Source of the DNA: Tomocerus qinae
Taxonomy: Eukaryota > Arthropoda > Collembola > Entomobryomorpha > Tomoceridae
NCBI GenBank assembly: GCA_020055645.1
Contig: CM034547.1
Coordinates: 58,840,909-58,904,908, forward strand
Direction: 5' to 3'
DNA length: 64,000 nucleotides
Position numbers and translations under genes: made by a program. The first letter of the stretch is position 1, and each line of letters opens with the position of its first letter. Of this stretch, positions 1 to 12,000 are shown in pieces. The notes under the pieces were generated by a model, which saw only the letters and a program-made list of their open reading frames with translations, ran no database searches and had not been told where the DNA came from.

Positions 1-3000
1 CCACCTCAGAGACCTCATCCTTTGTAATCACTTCAGAGACTCCATCTTTTGTTTCAGGGACTTCATCTTTTGGAATCACTGCAGAGACATCTTCAGTAAC
101 TATCACGATTTGTTCATCCATTTCTGATTCAGGACCTTGTGACAATTTTTGGACGGTTTCATCAGTCTTTTGGACTTTTTCAGTAATTTTAGTACGTTCA
201 GTAATTTTTGAAATGATTATGGTACTGGTTGGGTCCGGTTGTTCTAAGTGTGTAGAATCAAGCTCAGCTACTTCGATATCAGCATCTGGCAACTCTGTAA
301 CAACTTCTCCCTTCTTGGATTTTTTCCCTTTCTTCTTTTCACCCTTTTTGCTTTTCTTGCTAGTTTCTGGCTGAACTTTGATAGATTCTTCAGTAACTGT
401 TATCGTACTTTCTGGTTGACCTTCCTTTCCTAATTTCGATTGGGACGTTATTGTAGTGACTACTGTGGTCTTTTTTGTAGTCTGTACACCCTTTTCAGAT
501 TCTAATTCCGGATCTTGTGACAATATTTCAATGCTTTCTTCCTGTTCTTCAGTTACATCAGCGGATGCCAGAGGAATACTTACTTCTGGACGTTCTTCGA
601 CAATTTCTGACGGAGTATCGACAGCAGAAGTAGTTACTTCCAAAACAGTGATATCAACTTCAACCTTTTCCAATTGTTTACTTTCAGGCAAATCTGTAGC
701 AGAAATTACAATATTTTCACCCTGGGTCTTAAAGAGACTAATTTCGTCCGAAACAGGCTTTGATATTTCTGCTCGTTCAATTATCTCTGAAGAGGGAGCA
801 GATGACAAAACGGCTTCTGTCTCCACCTTTTGAGAAGTGTCGGGAAATTCCATTTTTGTAACGATTTCGTGAGGCTTGAAATTTCCTTCTGGACTTTCTT
901 TGATTTCCTGGATTTTATCTTCCAATTGAGTTTCTAATGCCTGCAGTTCCAAAATTTCCAACCTCTTTGCTGCTTCCATTTCCTTCTCAATTCTCATTTT
1001 TTGCTCTACTAAATGCCTTTCTTCCTCCTCACGGCGGAATTTCTCCTTAGCTTCTTCCTCAAGTCGCAATATCTCTTTGGCTTCCTCCTCAAGTCGTAAT
1101 TTCTCTTTAGCTTCCTCCTCAAGTCGTACTTTCTCTTTCGCCTCCTCTTCAAGACGCAGTTTTTCCTTAGCTTCCTCCTCAAGCCGAACTACCTCCTTAG
1201 CCTCTTCCTCAAGTCGCAATTTCTCCTTTGCCTGTTCCTCAAGCCGAAGTACCTCCTTCGCCTCTTCCTCAAGCCGAAGCACCTCCTTCGCCTCTTCCTC
1301 AAGTCGTAATTTCTCCTTTGCCTCTTCCTCAAGTCGTAATTTCTCCTTTGCCTCTTCCTCAAGTCGTAATTTCTCCTTTGCCTCTTCCTCAAGTCGTAAT
1401 TTCTCCTTTGCCTCTTCCTCAAGTCGTAATTTCTCCTTTGCCTCTTCCTCAAGTCGTAATTTCTCCTTTGCCTCTTCCTCAAGTCGCAATTTCTCCTTTG
1501 CTTCTTCCTCAAGTCGCAATTTCTCCTTTGTCTCTTCCTCAAGCCGCAATTTCTCCTTTGCCTCTTCCTCAAGCCGCAATTTCTCCTTTGCTTCCTCCTC
1601 AAGCCGAAGTTGCTCCTTCGCCTCCTCCTCAAGACGCAATTTCTCCTTAAGTTCTTCTTCTAAGCGCAATTTTTCCTTAGCTTCCTCTTCCCAACGCAAC
1701 TTTTCTTTTAATTCCTCCTCTACACGTATTTTTTCTTTGGCTTCTTTCTCCAACCGCAACTTTTCTTTTTCTTCCTCCTCAAGGCGTAACTTTTCTTTTG
1801 CTTCGTCTTCTAGACGCAATTTTTCTTTAGCTGCCTCCTCAAGAAGTAAAATTTCCCTTGCCTCTTCTTCAAGTCGCAATTTCTCCATAGCTTCAATTTC
1901 TAATGCCTCTAATCGCCGGGCCTCTTCCATTTCTCTCTCAAGACGTAATTGCTGTGCTACTAATTGTCTCTCTTCCTCTTCTAGACGCAGTTGCTCTTGT
2001 GCTTCTAGTTGTAGTCGCAGATTTTCCATCGCTTCAGCCTCTAATCGTAATTGTTCCATTGCTTCTTCTTCCAATCGAAGTTTTTCTTTCTCTTCGTCTT
2101 CTAACTGTTGTTTCAATTTTAATTCCTCCTCAAGGCGCAATTGCTCTTTAGCTTCCTCCTCAAGACGCAATTTCTCTTTGGCTTCCTCCTCAAGACGTAA
2201 TTTCTCTTTGGTTTCCTCCTCAAGGCGCAATTTCTCTTTCACCTCCTCCTCAAGCCGTAATTTCTCTTTCGCCTCATCCTCAAGCCGCAATTTCTCTTTC
2301 GCCTCCTCTTCAAGACGCAATTTTTCCTTTGTCTCTTCTTCCAGACGCAACTTTTCTTGAGATTCGAGTTCCAGTCTCAGCTTTTCACTTGCCTCTTCTT
2401 CTAAACGCAACTGTTCCTTAGCTTCTTCCTCCAAACGTAACTTTTCATTGGCCTCGTTCTCCAATCGCAATTTTTCCTTTAACTCTTCCTCTAATCGTAA
2501 TTTTTCTTCCTCTTCTTGTTGCAATCTTAATTTTTCCTTTGTCTCCTCTTCCATCCGAGTTTTTTCTTGAAGATCGTATAGAGCCTTTTTGTTCTGTGCT
2601 TCCAGTTCCACCATTTCTAACCTCCTTGCTTCCTCCATTTCCTTTTCAATCCGCAAATTTTGTGCTATCAGTTCTTCCTCCAAGCGTAACTTTTCTAAAG
2701 CCTCTCTCTCTGATTGCAGTTTTTCTTGCATTGCCATTTCCACGGCGGTTGTATCAAGTTTTTGTATGTTTTCCACATCAGGTAACTTGATGGTAGTTAC
2801 TTCAACAATTTTTACTCTTTCCACAACCTCGGAAGGCTGTTCCGTCTTTTCAAACGTTTCTAATTTTTCTATTAGAGGTTTAGTCGCAGTCTCTTCCGTT
2901 ATTTCTACATCTGGTAGCATCGGGTCATCTCTCTGTGATGGAGGTAAATGTGTAACTTCAGGAGCTTGCCTCAACAATTCAGGATCATCAGAGCCTTGGC

Positions 3001-6000
3001 TATCCAATTTTTCCACAGTGCGAAATTCAGTAATTATTTGGACGCTGGATTGAACCACTTCAACGGGAGTATCTGTGTCAGAAGGCAATACCTCTTCTGA
3101 ATGGACTTTTTCTGGCTTATCCTGGGACTCTGAAATGACCATTCCACTCGTTTGTGAACGCTCATCCTTTCCTGACTGGTCTAAATGCTTTGGAACTTCT
3201 TGAGATAATTCTGCGGCCATTTTCTCTTTCTCCTTGCTTACATCGAGAATATCTGTAACAGGTTGTAATGAATCGGCTTTCCTTGGTGTTTTTACTGCTG
3301 CTTGGTCTTGCAAAGGATCTATTGCAATTTCGCTTACATCCTGAGTCGTTTCAGTGACCTTTTCGGTGTCCAGTCTGGATTTTAAATCTTCGTCCAATGC
3401 TTCCAAGCGATGTGCTTCCTGCATTTCCTTTTCTATCCGAGTGTTCTGTTCAAGAAGCTGCTTTTCTTCTTCCTCCCGGTGCAACTTTTCTGCAATACTT
3501 TCATCTAATTGTGGACTAATTGCAGTCTCAGATTTGTCATTTGATACATCCGTTTCTGAAAGCTCCACGCTAGCCAATTCCCCCATATGACTTTCTCCAA
3601 TGTCTGGATGGACATCTGGCGCTGAACTTTCACCCTGCACAGGTTCCTCTTTACTGGATTGCGCCAATGTCTCCGTATCTTTAAGCAATTCTGGCTTTTG
3701 AGCTATTTCAGGAATATCTGCAGATGGTATTACATCTTTCCCTGTTTTATAAATATCTGATGCTTCCGTCTGTTCAGGGTCGAAGTGATCTTCTTTTTCG
3801 AATTTCGTTACTGTTTTTTTATCATGAGGAAATTCTGTGGTGACTACTACAGCGGGAATTCCAATTGATTCAGGTACCTTAGAAGATGAATCTTTAATAG
3901 TTTCTCCTTTGGATACCTCTTTTCCCTTTGGTTCATCTTGCAACAATTTTTCTGTTTTTTCAAGAGTTATTTCAGCAGTTTCAGAGAAAGCAGGTTGGTC
4001 ATTTGGCTTTTCTACAAGATGAATTACTTCTTCCATCTCTAATCGCCGAGCTTCTTGGATTTCTTTTTCAATTCTCAAATCTTGGGCAATTAATTGTTTT
4101 TCTTCCTCCTCTAAATACAATTTTTCTGTTGCCTCATCCTGCTTTAATGGCAGGTTTTCTTTAGTTTCTGGTTCCACTGGAATTACCTTAACCATTTCCT
4201 CGACTTCGTTAACCTTTTCAATTTTGTCCCCAAGAGGCAATTTTATTCCAATTTTTCCAGTTGTGTCAACCTTTTCTACTGGAGGCAATTCTGGTAAAAT
4301 TTCTTCGGCTGTTATTTTTGCGGTAACATTTTCAGATGTTTCAATAATATCTGTGATGTCAGTGGTACATGGTATTATAACTAGTGTACTTTGTGCAATT
4401 TTTTCTGGAGATTTTGCTTCAACCGTTGGAGTTTGCTGAGGTAAGGTCTCGTCAGTACCCAATATTTCTGACTTATCCAAGGTGCGATACTCTGTAATTA
4501 TTTGAACGCTGGATTTAATCGTTGCTTCGTCATCCTCTTTATTCGCCAGTTCATCTTGAGGCAAAATTTGATGACTCATTTGAGTATCTATGGGTCGATA
4601 GTGGAATGACGATGCTCGTTCATCAATAATATCAGAATGAGTGCTCTGATCTACTGGAATAGTATCTCCAACTTCATCTGGTTTTTCCAATCGAGGGTCA
4701 ATTGCGTCAAAGGTCATGTCGGTGATATGAGATTTATCTACCTTCCGCATTTTTTCTACATCGATCCCTTTATCAACGATCTCAGGACTCAATATTTCCG
4801 TAGTCCCTTGCAGCATTTCTTGCCCTGATCCGGGTTTCTCTTCAGCTTCCTGAATTTCTTCAGGTTTTCCGAGTAATTTTTCCTCCGCTGCTTTCATTTC
4901 TAACATTTCTAATTGCTGAGCGTTTTGCATTTCCTTCTCGATCCTCAATTTTTGTTCTGCTAACTGTTTTTCTTCCTCCAAACGATATTTCTCTACTGAC
5001 TCGTCGATATCTGCGGGCAAGTCTTGTTTCGTTTTAGATTTCATTTCCTCTTCTTCAGGGACTTGTGCAATTATTTCAGCCACTCCATCTGTAGTATCAG
5101 GCATATGTGAACTTTCACCAGGACTTTCTGGAACAGTCGTCGGTTCACTAATAACAGATGTCTGCACCTCAACCTGTTCACCATCTTTTGGAAAAGGTGC
5201 AACTTCCTCAGTGGCAGAAGCATCCACTTGGGGTGTGCCTACTTCAATACCTTCGGATACCTTCGAGGGCTTATCTTGAGCATCAATGGATACAGTAATG
5301 ACTTTCTGGGTCTCATGAGTGACTTGGGTTTCTACAGGTTTTTGAATTTGATCTTTTTTCCCGGGTGTTTCAGCAGATTTCTTTGTTTTCTTCTTTTTAG
5401 AACGCTCTTTTTTCGAAAGAGGTGGAACTTCAGGATCCTCAATTTTTTGTTCACTTGGAGCTTTGATTTCAGAAATGTCAACGTGTGGAACATACGGATC
5501 CGGATCCGTGGATCCTTGAACCGTTTCTTGGGAAGTGTCCATTATTTCAGTGATAGTAACTCCAGATTGCTGACTTGGTTCCTTCTGTGTAGTGTAATCA
5601 ATTATAGGCCCAGATGTTAATTCGGAAGTGAGTTCATCAACTTCATCGGGTTCTTCAATTACTTCTTCGGAAACTTGCTCCACACCATTAATTATCACTA
5701 CTTTTCTTACAATGCGACGTCTCTTATGAACGATTCGTCTAGTGATATATTCTCCACTTTCGGTCACCGATATTTTGAAGTCAGTGTCATCAGGAGATGC
5801 AGTAATAGGGTCAGCACCAGTGGCAGAATGTTTGGAAATTGTCATTGTATGCTGACTTGGCTGGCTTGATTCTTTTTGTGTCGCATAATCCATTATAGGC
5901 CCAGGTGTTAATTCAGAAGTGTGTTCATCAACTTCGTCAGGTTCTTCAATAACTTCTTCGGAAACTTGTTCCACTCCATTAACTACCACTACTTTTCTTA

Positions 6001-9000
6001 CAATGCGACGTCTCTTACGAACGATTCGTGTAGTGACATATTCTCCACTTTCGGGCTCTGCAACCGCTATTGTTAAGTTAGTGCCATCAGGGGAAGCAGT
6101 AACGAGGTCTGCATCAGTAGTAGTATATTTGGAAATGGTCATTGTATGTTGACTATGACCAGGCTGACTTGATTCCTTTTGGGTCGTATAATCAATTATG
6201 GGTCCAGGTGTTAATTCAGAAGTCTGTTCATCAACTTCGTCAGGTTCTTCAATAACTTCTTCGGAAACTTGTTCCACTCCATTAACTACCACTACTTTTC
6301 TTACAATGCGACGTCTTTTACGAACGATTCGTGTAGTGACATATTCTCCACTATCAGTCTCCACTGTTTTCAATCCAGTGTCATCAGAAGATGTAGTAAC
6401 GAGGTCAGCTTCAGTGGCAGGATGTTTTAAAATGGTCATTGTAAGCTGGTTAGGTTGACTTGACCATTCTTGTGTCGTATCATCTATTGTAGGCCTGGAT
6501 GTTGGTTCAGATGTGAGTTCATCAACTTCGTCAGGTTCTTCAATAACTTCTTCGGAAACTTGTTCCTCTCCATTAACTACCACTACTTTTCTTACAATGC
6601 GACGTCTTTTACGAACGATTCGTGTAGTGACATATTCTCCACTATCAGTCTCCACTGTTTTCAATCCAGTGTCATCAGAAGATGTAGTAACGAGGTCAGC
6701 TTCAGTGGCAGGATGTTTTAAAATGGTCATTGTAAGCTGGTTAGGTTGACTTGACCATTCTTGTGTCGTATCATCTATTGTAGGCCTGGATGTTGGTTCA
6801 GATGTGAGTTCATCAACTTCGTCAGGTTCTTCAATCACTTCTTCGGAAACTTGTTCCACTCCATTAACTACCACTACTTTTCTTACAATGCGACGTTTCT
6901 TACGAACGATTCGTGTAGTGACATATTCTCCACTATCGGGCTCTGCATCCGCTATTGTTAAGTTAGTGCCATCAGGTGAAGCAGTAACGAGGTCAGCATC
7001 AGTAGTAGTATATTTGGAAATGGTCATTGTATGTTGACTATGACCAGGTTGACTTGATTCCTTTTGTGTCGCATAATCACTTATTGGTTCAGGTGTTAAT
7101 TCAGAAGTCTGTTCATCAACTTCATCGGGTTCTTCAATCACTTCTTCGGTAACTTGTTCCACCCCATTAACTACTACTACTTTTCTTACAATACGACGTC
7201 TCTTACGAATGATTCGTGTAGTGACATATTTTCCACTTTCTGGCTCTGTATCCTCTATTGTTAAGTCAGCATCACCAGGAGAAAGTTGGTTGGATTTTTC
7301 TAACTGAGTAAGTTCTGAAACTTCTGCAGGGGCGAGGTCATTATTAGTGGCAGCATGTTTGGAAATATTAACGTCACTCTCCTTAAGTTTTGAAGCTTGT
7401 TTATCGGAACTTTCCCATTCCAACATTTCCAATCGCTGCGCTTCTTGCATTTCTTTCTCAATTCGTACATTTTGTTCTAACAGTTGCCTATCGACCTCCT
7501 CAAGGTACAATTTTTGTTTCGTCTGCTCATCTACTAACTCTGGTTTTTCTTTCTCTTCTTTCTCATAAGACAATTTTGACTTTGTCTCATCCTCAAGTGG
7601 TGTATCCTCCTCAAGCAACAGTTTTTGCGTAGCCTCCTCCTCAAGAGGAAATCTTTCTTCAAGATTCAAATTCTTAGGTTCTTCTGCCAATGGCAAAGTT
7701 TCCATTGGTTCTTTTTCAAGAGGCATTTTTTCCTTCGAACCTTTATCAAGGGGGAGTTTTTTCTTCTTTCGCCCTTTCTCACGTGGTAATTTTTTCTTTG
7801 TCTCCTCCTCAAGAGGCAATTTTTGTTTAGTATCTTCCTCAAGAGGCATTGTTTGTTTAGTATCTTCCTCAAGAGACAACTTTTGTTTAGTATCTTCCTC
7901 AAGAGGCAATTTTTGTTTAGTATCTTCCTCAAGAGGCAATTTTTGTTTAGTATCTTCCTCAAGAGGCAATTTTTGTTTAGTATCTTCCTCAAGAGGCAAT
8001 TTTTGTGTAGTATCTTCCGCAAGTGGCAATTTATCTTCTGGGTCATCGACAAGAGTTAATTTTTCATTTGTTTCTTTTTCAGGAAGCGATTCGTCGTGTA
8101 ATTCTGGTTCTAACATTTCCAACTGAAGCGCCGCTTGCATTTCCTTTTCTATTCGCAAACTTTGTTGTTTTAATTGTTTTTCTTCTTCAAGGCGGAATTT
8201 TTCTTTTACCTTCTCCTCCAATAAAGTCTTTTGCCTGAACTCTTCCTCTTGAAGCAATTGTTCCTTTTCCTTCTCAAGGCGCAGTGTTTCATTTAGTTCA
8301 TCGACAGAAAGCAATATCTCTTGTGGTTCCTCCGTATGAGGGGATTTTTCTTTTGGTTCTTCCGTAAGAAGCAATTCCTTTACTGGTTCTTCTCCAAGAG
8401 CCAATTTTGGCTCTCCCTCAAAAGGTAACTTCTTTGGCTCTTCCCCAAGTGGAGATGATTCTTTTGGTTCTTTTTCAAGAGGCACTTTCTCTTTCGATGC
8501 TTTCTCAAGTGGCCGTTTCTTCTTTCTTCCCTTTTGTTTTGTCCCCTCCTCAGGGAATAGTTTTTCTTTAGGTTTTTCTGCAATAGGCAATTGTTCTTCT
8601 TCAATATGTACATTTTGTTTTTCCTCTTCTACAGGAAGCAACTCTTCTTCGTGCTCTTCCACAAGATGCAAATTTTCCTTTGTATCTACCTCAAGAGGCA
8701 AAGTACTCTCGACTGCTTCCTGTTCTAAAGTTTCCAATCTCTGCGCTTCAAGAAGTTCTTTCTCAATCCGCAGGTTTTGTGCGATTAATTGCCTGTCTTC
8801 TTCTTCAACATGACTTTTTTCTTTCTCCTCCTCAAGGGGTAACTTTTCTTTCGGTTCGTCATCAAGGGTCAATTTCTCCTTCGGTTCTTCTTCAAAGGGA
8901 ACCTTTGTCGGTTCGTCCGCAAGTGGCGATGATTCCTTTGATTCTTTTTCAAGAGGAGATTTCTCTTTGGATCCTTTGTCAAGAGAGCGTTTCTTTTTTC

Positions 9001-12000
9001 GTCCTTTCTCACGTGTCAATTTTTGCTTTGTCTCTTCCTCAAGAGGCAATTTTTCTTTAGACTGTTCAGCAAGCGGTACTTTATCTTTAGGTTTTTCTTT
9101 AAGAGACAATTTTTTCTTTGGTTCTTCCATAGAATGCAATTCTTCTTTCGGTTCCCCTTCAGGAGACAATTCCTTTGTTGGTTTTTCTTCAAGGGGCAAT
9201 TGTGATTCTTCAAGAGGCGACTTTGATTTTTCCTCAAGAGGCGACTTTGATTTTTCCTCAAGAGGCGACTTTGATTCCTCCTCGAGAGGCGACTTTGATT
9301 TTTCCTCAAGAGGGGACTTTGATTCCTCCTCAAGAGGCGACTTTGATACTTCCTTACTAGGTGACTTCTTGGGTTTTTCTTCAAGACTTAAATTGTTATG
9401 AATTTCTTCCTGCTCTAAAATTTCCAGTCTCTGCGCTACAAGCAATTCTTTCTCAATCCGCAATTTTTGTGCAGTTAATTGCCTCTCTTCCTCTTCGAGA
9501 TGGCGTTTTTCTTTCTCCTCCTCAAGGCGTAACTTTTCTTTCTCCTCCTCAAGGAGTAACTTTTCTTTAGATTTTACGTCAAGAGAGAATTTCTCCTTCG
9601 ATTCTTCTTTGATGGCCAACTTTGTCGGTTCTTCTAGGAGTGGTAATGTTTCACTTGGTTTTTCATCAAAAGGTAAAGTCTTCGGTTCTTCTGCAAGTGG
9701 CGATGATTCCTTCGATTCTTTTTCAAGAGGCAATGTCTCCTTGGATCCTTTGTCAAGAGGGCGTTTTTTCTTTCGTCCTTTCTCACGTGTCAGTTTTTGC
9801 TTTGTCTCTTCCCCAAGAGGCAGTTTTTCTTTGAGTTGTTCAGCAAATGGCACTTTCTCTTTAGGTTCTTCTTTAAGAGACAGTTTTTCCTTTGGTTCTT
9901 CCATATAATGCAGTTCTTCTTTTGGTTCTTCTACAGGAGACAATTCTTTTGTTTGTTTTTCTTCAAAAGGCAATTTTGATTCTTCCTCGATTGGTAACTT
10001 TTTTGGTTCTTTCTCAAGACGTACATTATTGTCGGCTGCTTCCTGTTCTAAAATTTCTAATAGCTGAGCTTTTTGCATTTCCGTTGCAATCCGCAATTCT
10101 TGTGCTATTAATTGTTTTTCCTCTTCTTCAAGATGCTGTTTTTCGTTCGCATCCACCTCAACAACCAATCTTTCTTTGGGTTCTTCATCAATAGTTAACT
10201 GCTCCTTAGATTCTTCCACAATTAGCAATTCTTTTGTTGATTCGTCTTCAAGAGTCTTGCTGGGCTGTTCCTCAAGAGGGGACTTTTGTTTTTCCTCAAG
10301 AGACTCCTGTTGTTCTTCATCAAGAGGCAAGTGGGGTTTATCCTCCTCAAGAAGGGACTTTTGTTTTTCCTCAAGAGACTCCTGTTGTTCTTCATCAAGA
10401 GGCAAGGGGGGTTTATCCTCCTCAAGAGGAAACGTGGGTTCTTCCTTCTCAAGAGGTAACTTGGGTTCTTCCTTCTCAAGAGGTAACTTGGGTTCTTCCT
10501 TAAGAGGCAAATTGGGTTCTTCTTTAAGAGACAACTTTGGTTCTTCCTCAAGAGACAACTTTGGTTCTCCCTCAAGAGACAATTTTGGTTCGGCTTCATG
10601 CGACTTCTTTGATTCGTCGTCCATGGGCAATTTCTCCTTTGATACTTTATCAAGAGGCTGCTTTTTCTTTCGTCCTTTTTCGCGAGGCAATTTTCCCGTA
10701 CTTTCTTTCTCAAAATGCAATTTCTCCTTTGGTTCTTCACTCGGCAATTTTTCCCGTGATTCATCGTGTAACGTGATGTCTAATGCTTCCAGTTCCAACT
10801 GTTGGGCTAGTTGCATTTCTTTCGCAATCCGCAAATTTTGTGCCTTTAGCTCCTCCTCTAAACGTAAATTTCTTTTTGTTTCCTCATCAGATGGTGAGGT
10901 TTCTTTCGTCTCTTCCGTTTTTGCAGGAACATATGTAATGTCTTTCTGAACGACTACAGAATCTTTAGTTTCTCCAACACTTTCGGCAGAAGACAATTCA
11001 GGAGCGATTTCTTCAGCCTCTTTAATCATTTCAGGGAGGCCAACTGAGGGAGGCAATTTTTTCTCAGAAGTAATTACAATGGTTTGCTCTACAACTGTTG
11101 ATGCAGTTGATGTTGAACAATCAGAAGTTGGTTCTTCCAATATAGATTCTGACTTATCACCATGCAGTTTTGAGAAAACTTCAGATTTGTCAGACAATTT
11201 CGGAATTTCCTTATCAGACTGTGGATCAGTGGTAGTCAGCACTTCGATTTCTTGGACAGAAGGTGTCTGGTTGTCTCCCGTCTCCAAATTAATCTGCTCT
11301 GAAAAATCAAGCGGAGTTACTAAATCTGGAATCTCTTTATCTGTTGGAATTCGAAGCTCAGGTAAATCTGTGATAGTTTCCTCCGTTTTTACTATCACCT
11401 GTTGCGTTTCAGTGGGAGAAAGCTTCGGATCTTTTTCAGCAGATTCAGGGATCTTTTTGGATTTTGTTTCCTTCCGCTTTTTCTTTCTCTCTGGTTTTTG
11501 GAGACCAGATTTGATTTCTACATCGTCCGATTTAGTTGGTTCAAGTGCTACTTCTCCTTTTATTATATCTCCGACTGCTGATAAGAACGGATCAGATTCA
11601 GATGTATCCGGACTTCGTTGAGTTGGAGAACCTGTAGCGACTTCGGTGGTTACTGTCTCTTCAAAAACAACCATCTTGGGTGTTTGCTCTCGTAGTTGAG
11701 ACTCTTCTGGGTCAACTGCTTTTCCTTTCTTCTTTCTCCGTGGAGGCTTTGTTTCTTGGGTGGACTCGGGAAGATGGGACTCGTCTGTAATAGGTTTCAT
11801 TTTTATTTCTGATACAATTTTTGACTCATCAGTATCTTCTGATTGAGCTGGGCTAATTGGTAGTTTTTGAACCCTGTCGCCGTCACCGTGAATCTCCTCG
11901 ACAGTAACCCCAGTTGATGTTAATTGAGGGTCTTCTTCGGAAGTTCTTGAACTATCAGAGGAGATCTGCGTGTCTCGAGTTATTCCCATTAGTATAGTAG

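Noticed and set aside
1189-1632. Minus-strand 147-codon Arg-rich frame
   Set aside because: It is out of register with the long open frame of exon 56. A 30 bp repeat keeps all three frames open together, so it is an artefact.
1077-2360. Plus-strand 427-codon open frame rich in SSSSRNFSFA repeats
   Set aside because: It is the antisense shadow of the 30 bp decapeptide array. The minus frame is continuous for 17 kb and joins spliced exons in phase, while the plus frame has no such support. Similar plus frames at 10176-10949, 15795-16736 and 24288-26264 are rejected for the same reason.
7800-8030. CRISPR-like regular array
   Set aside because: The 30 bp units are contiguous with no unique spacers and are in-frame coding sequence of a eukaryotic exon.
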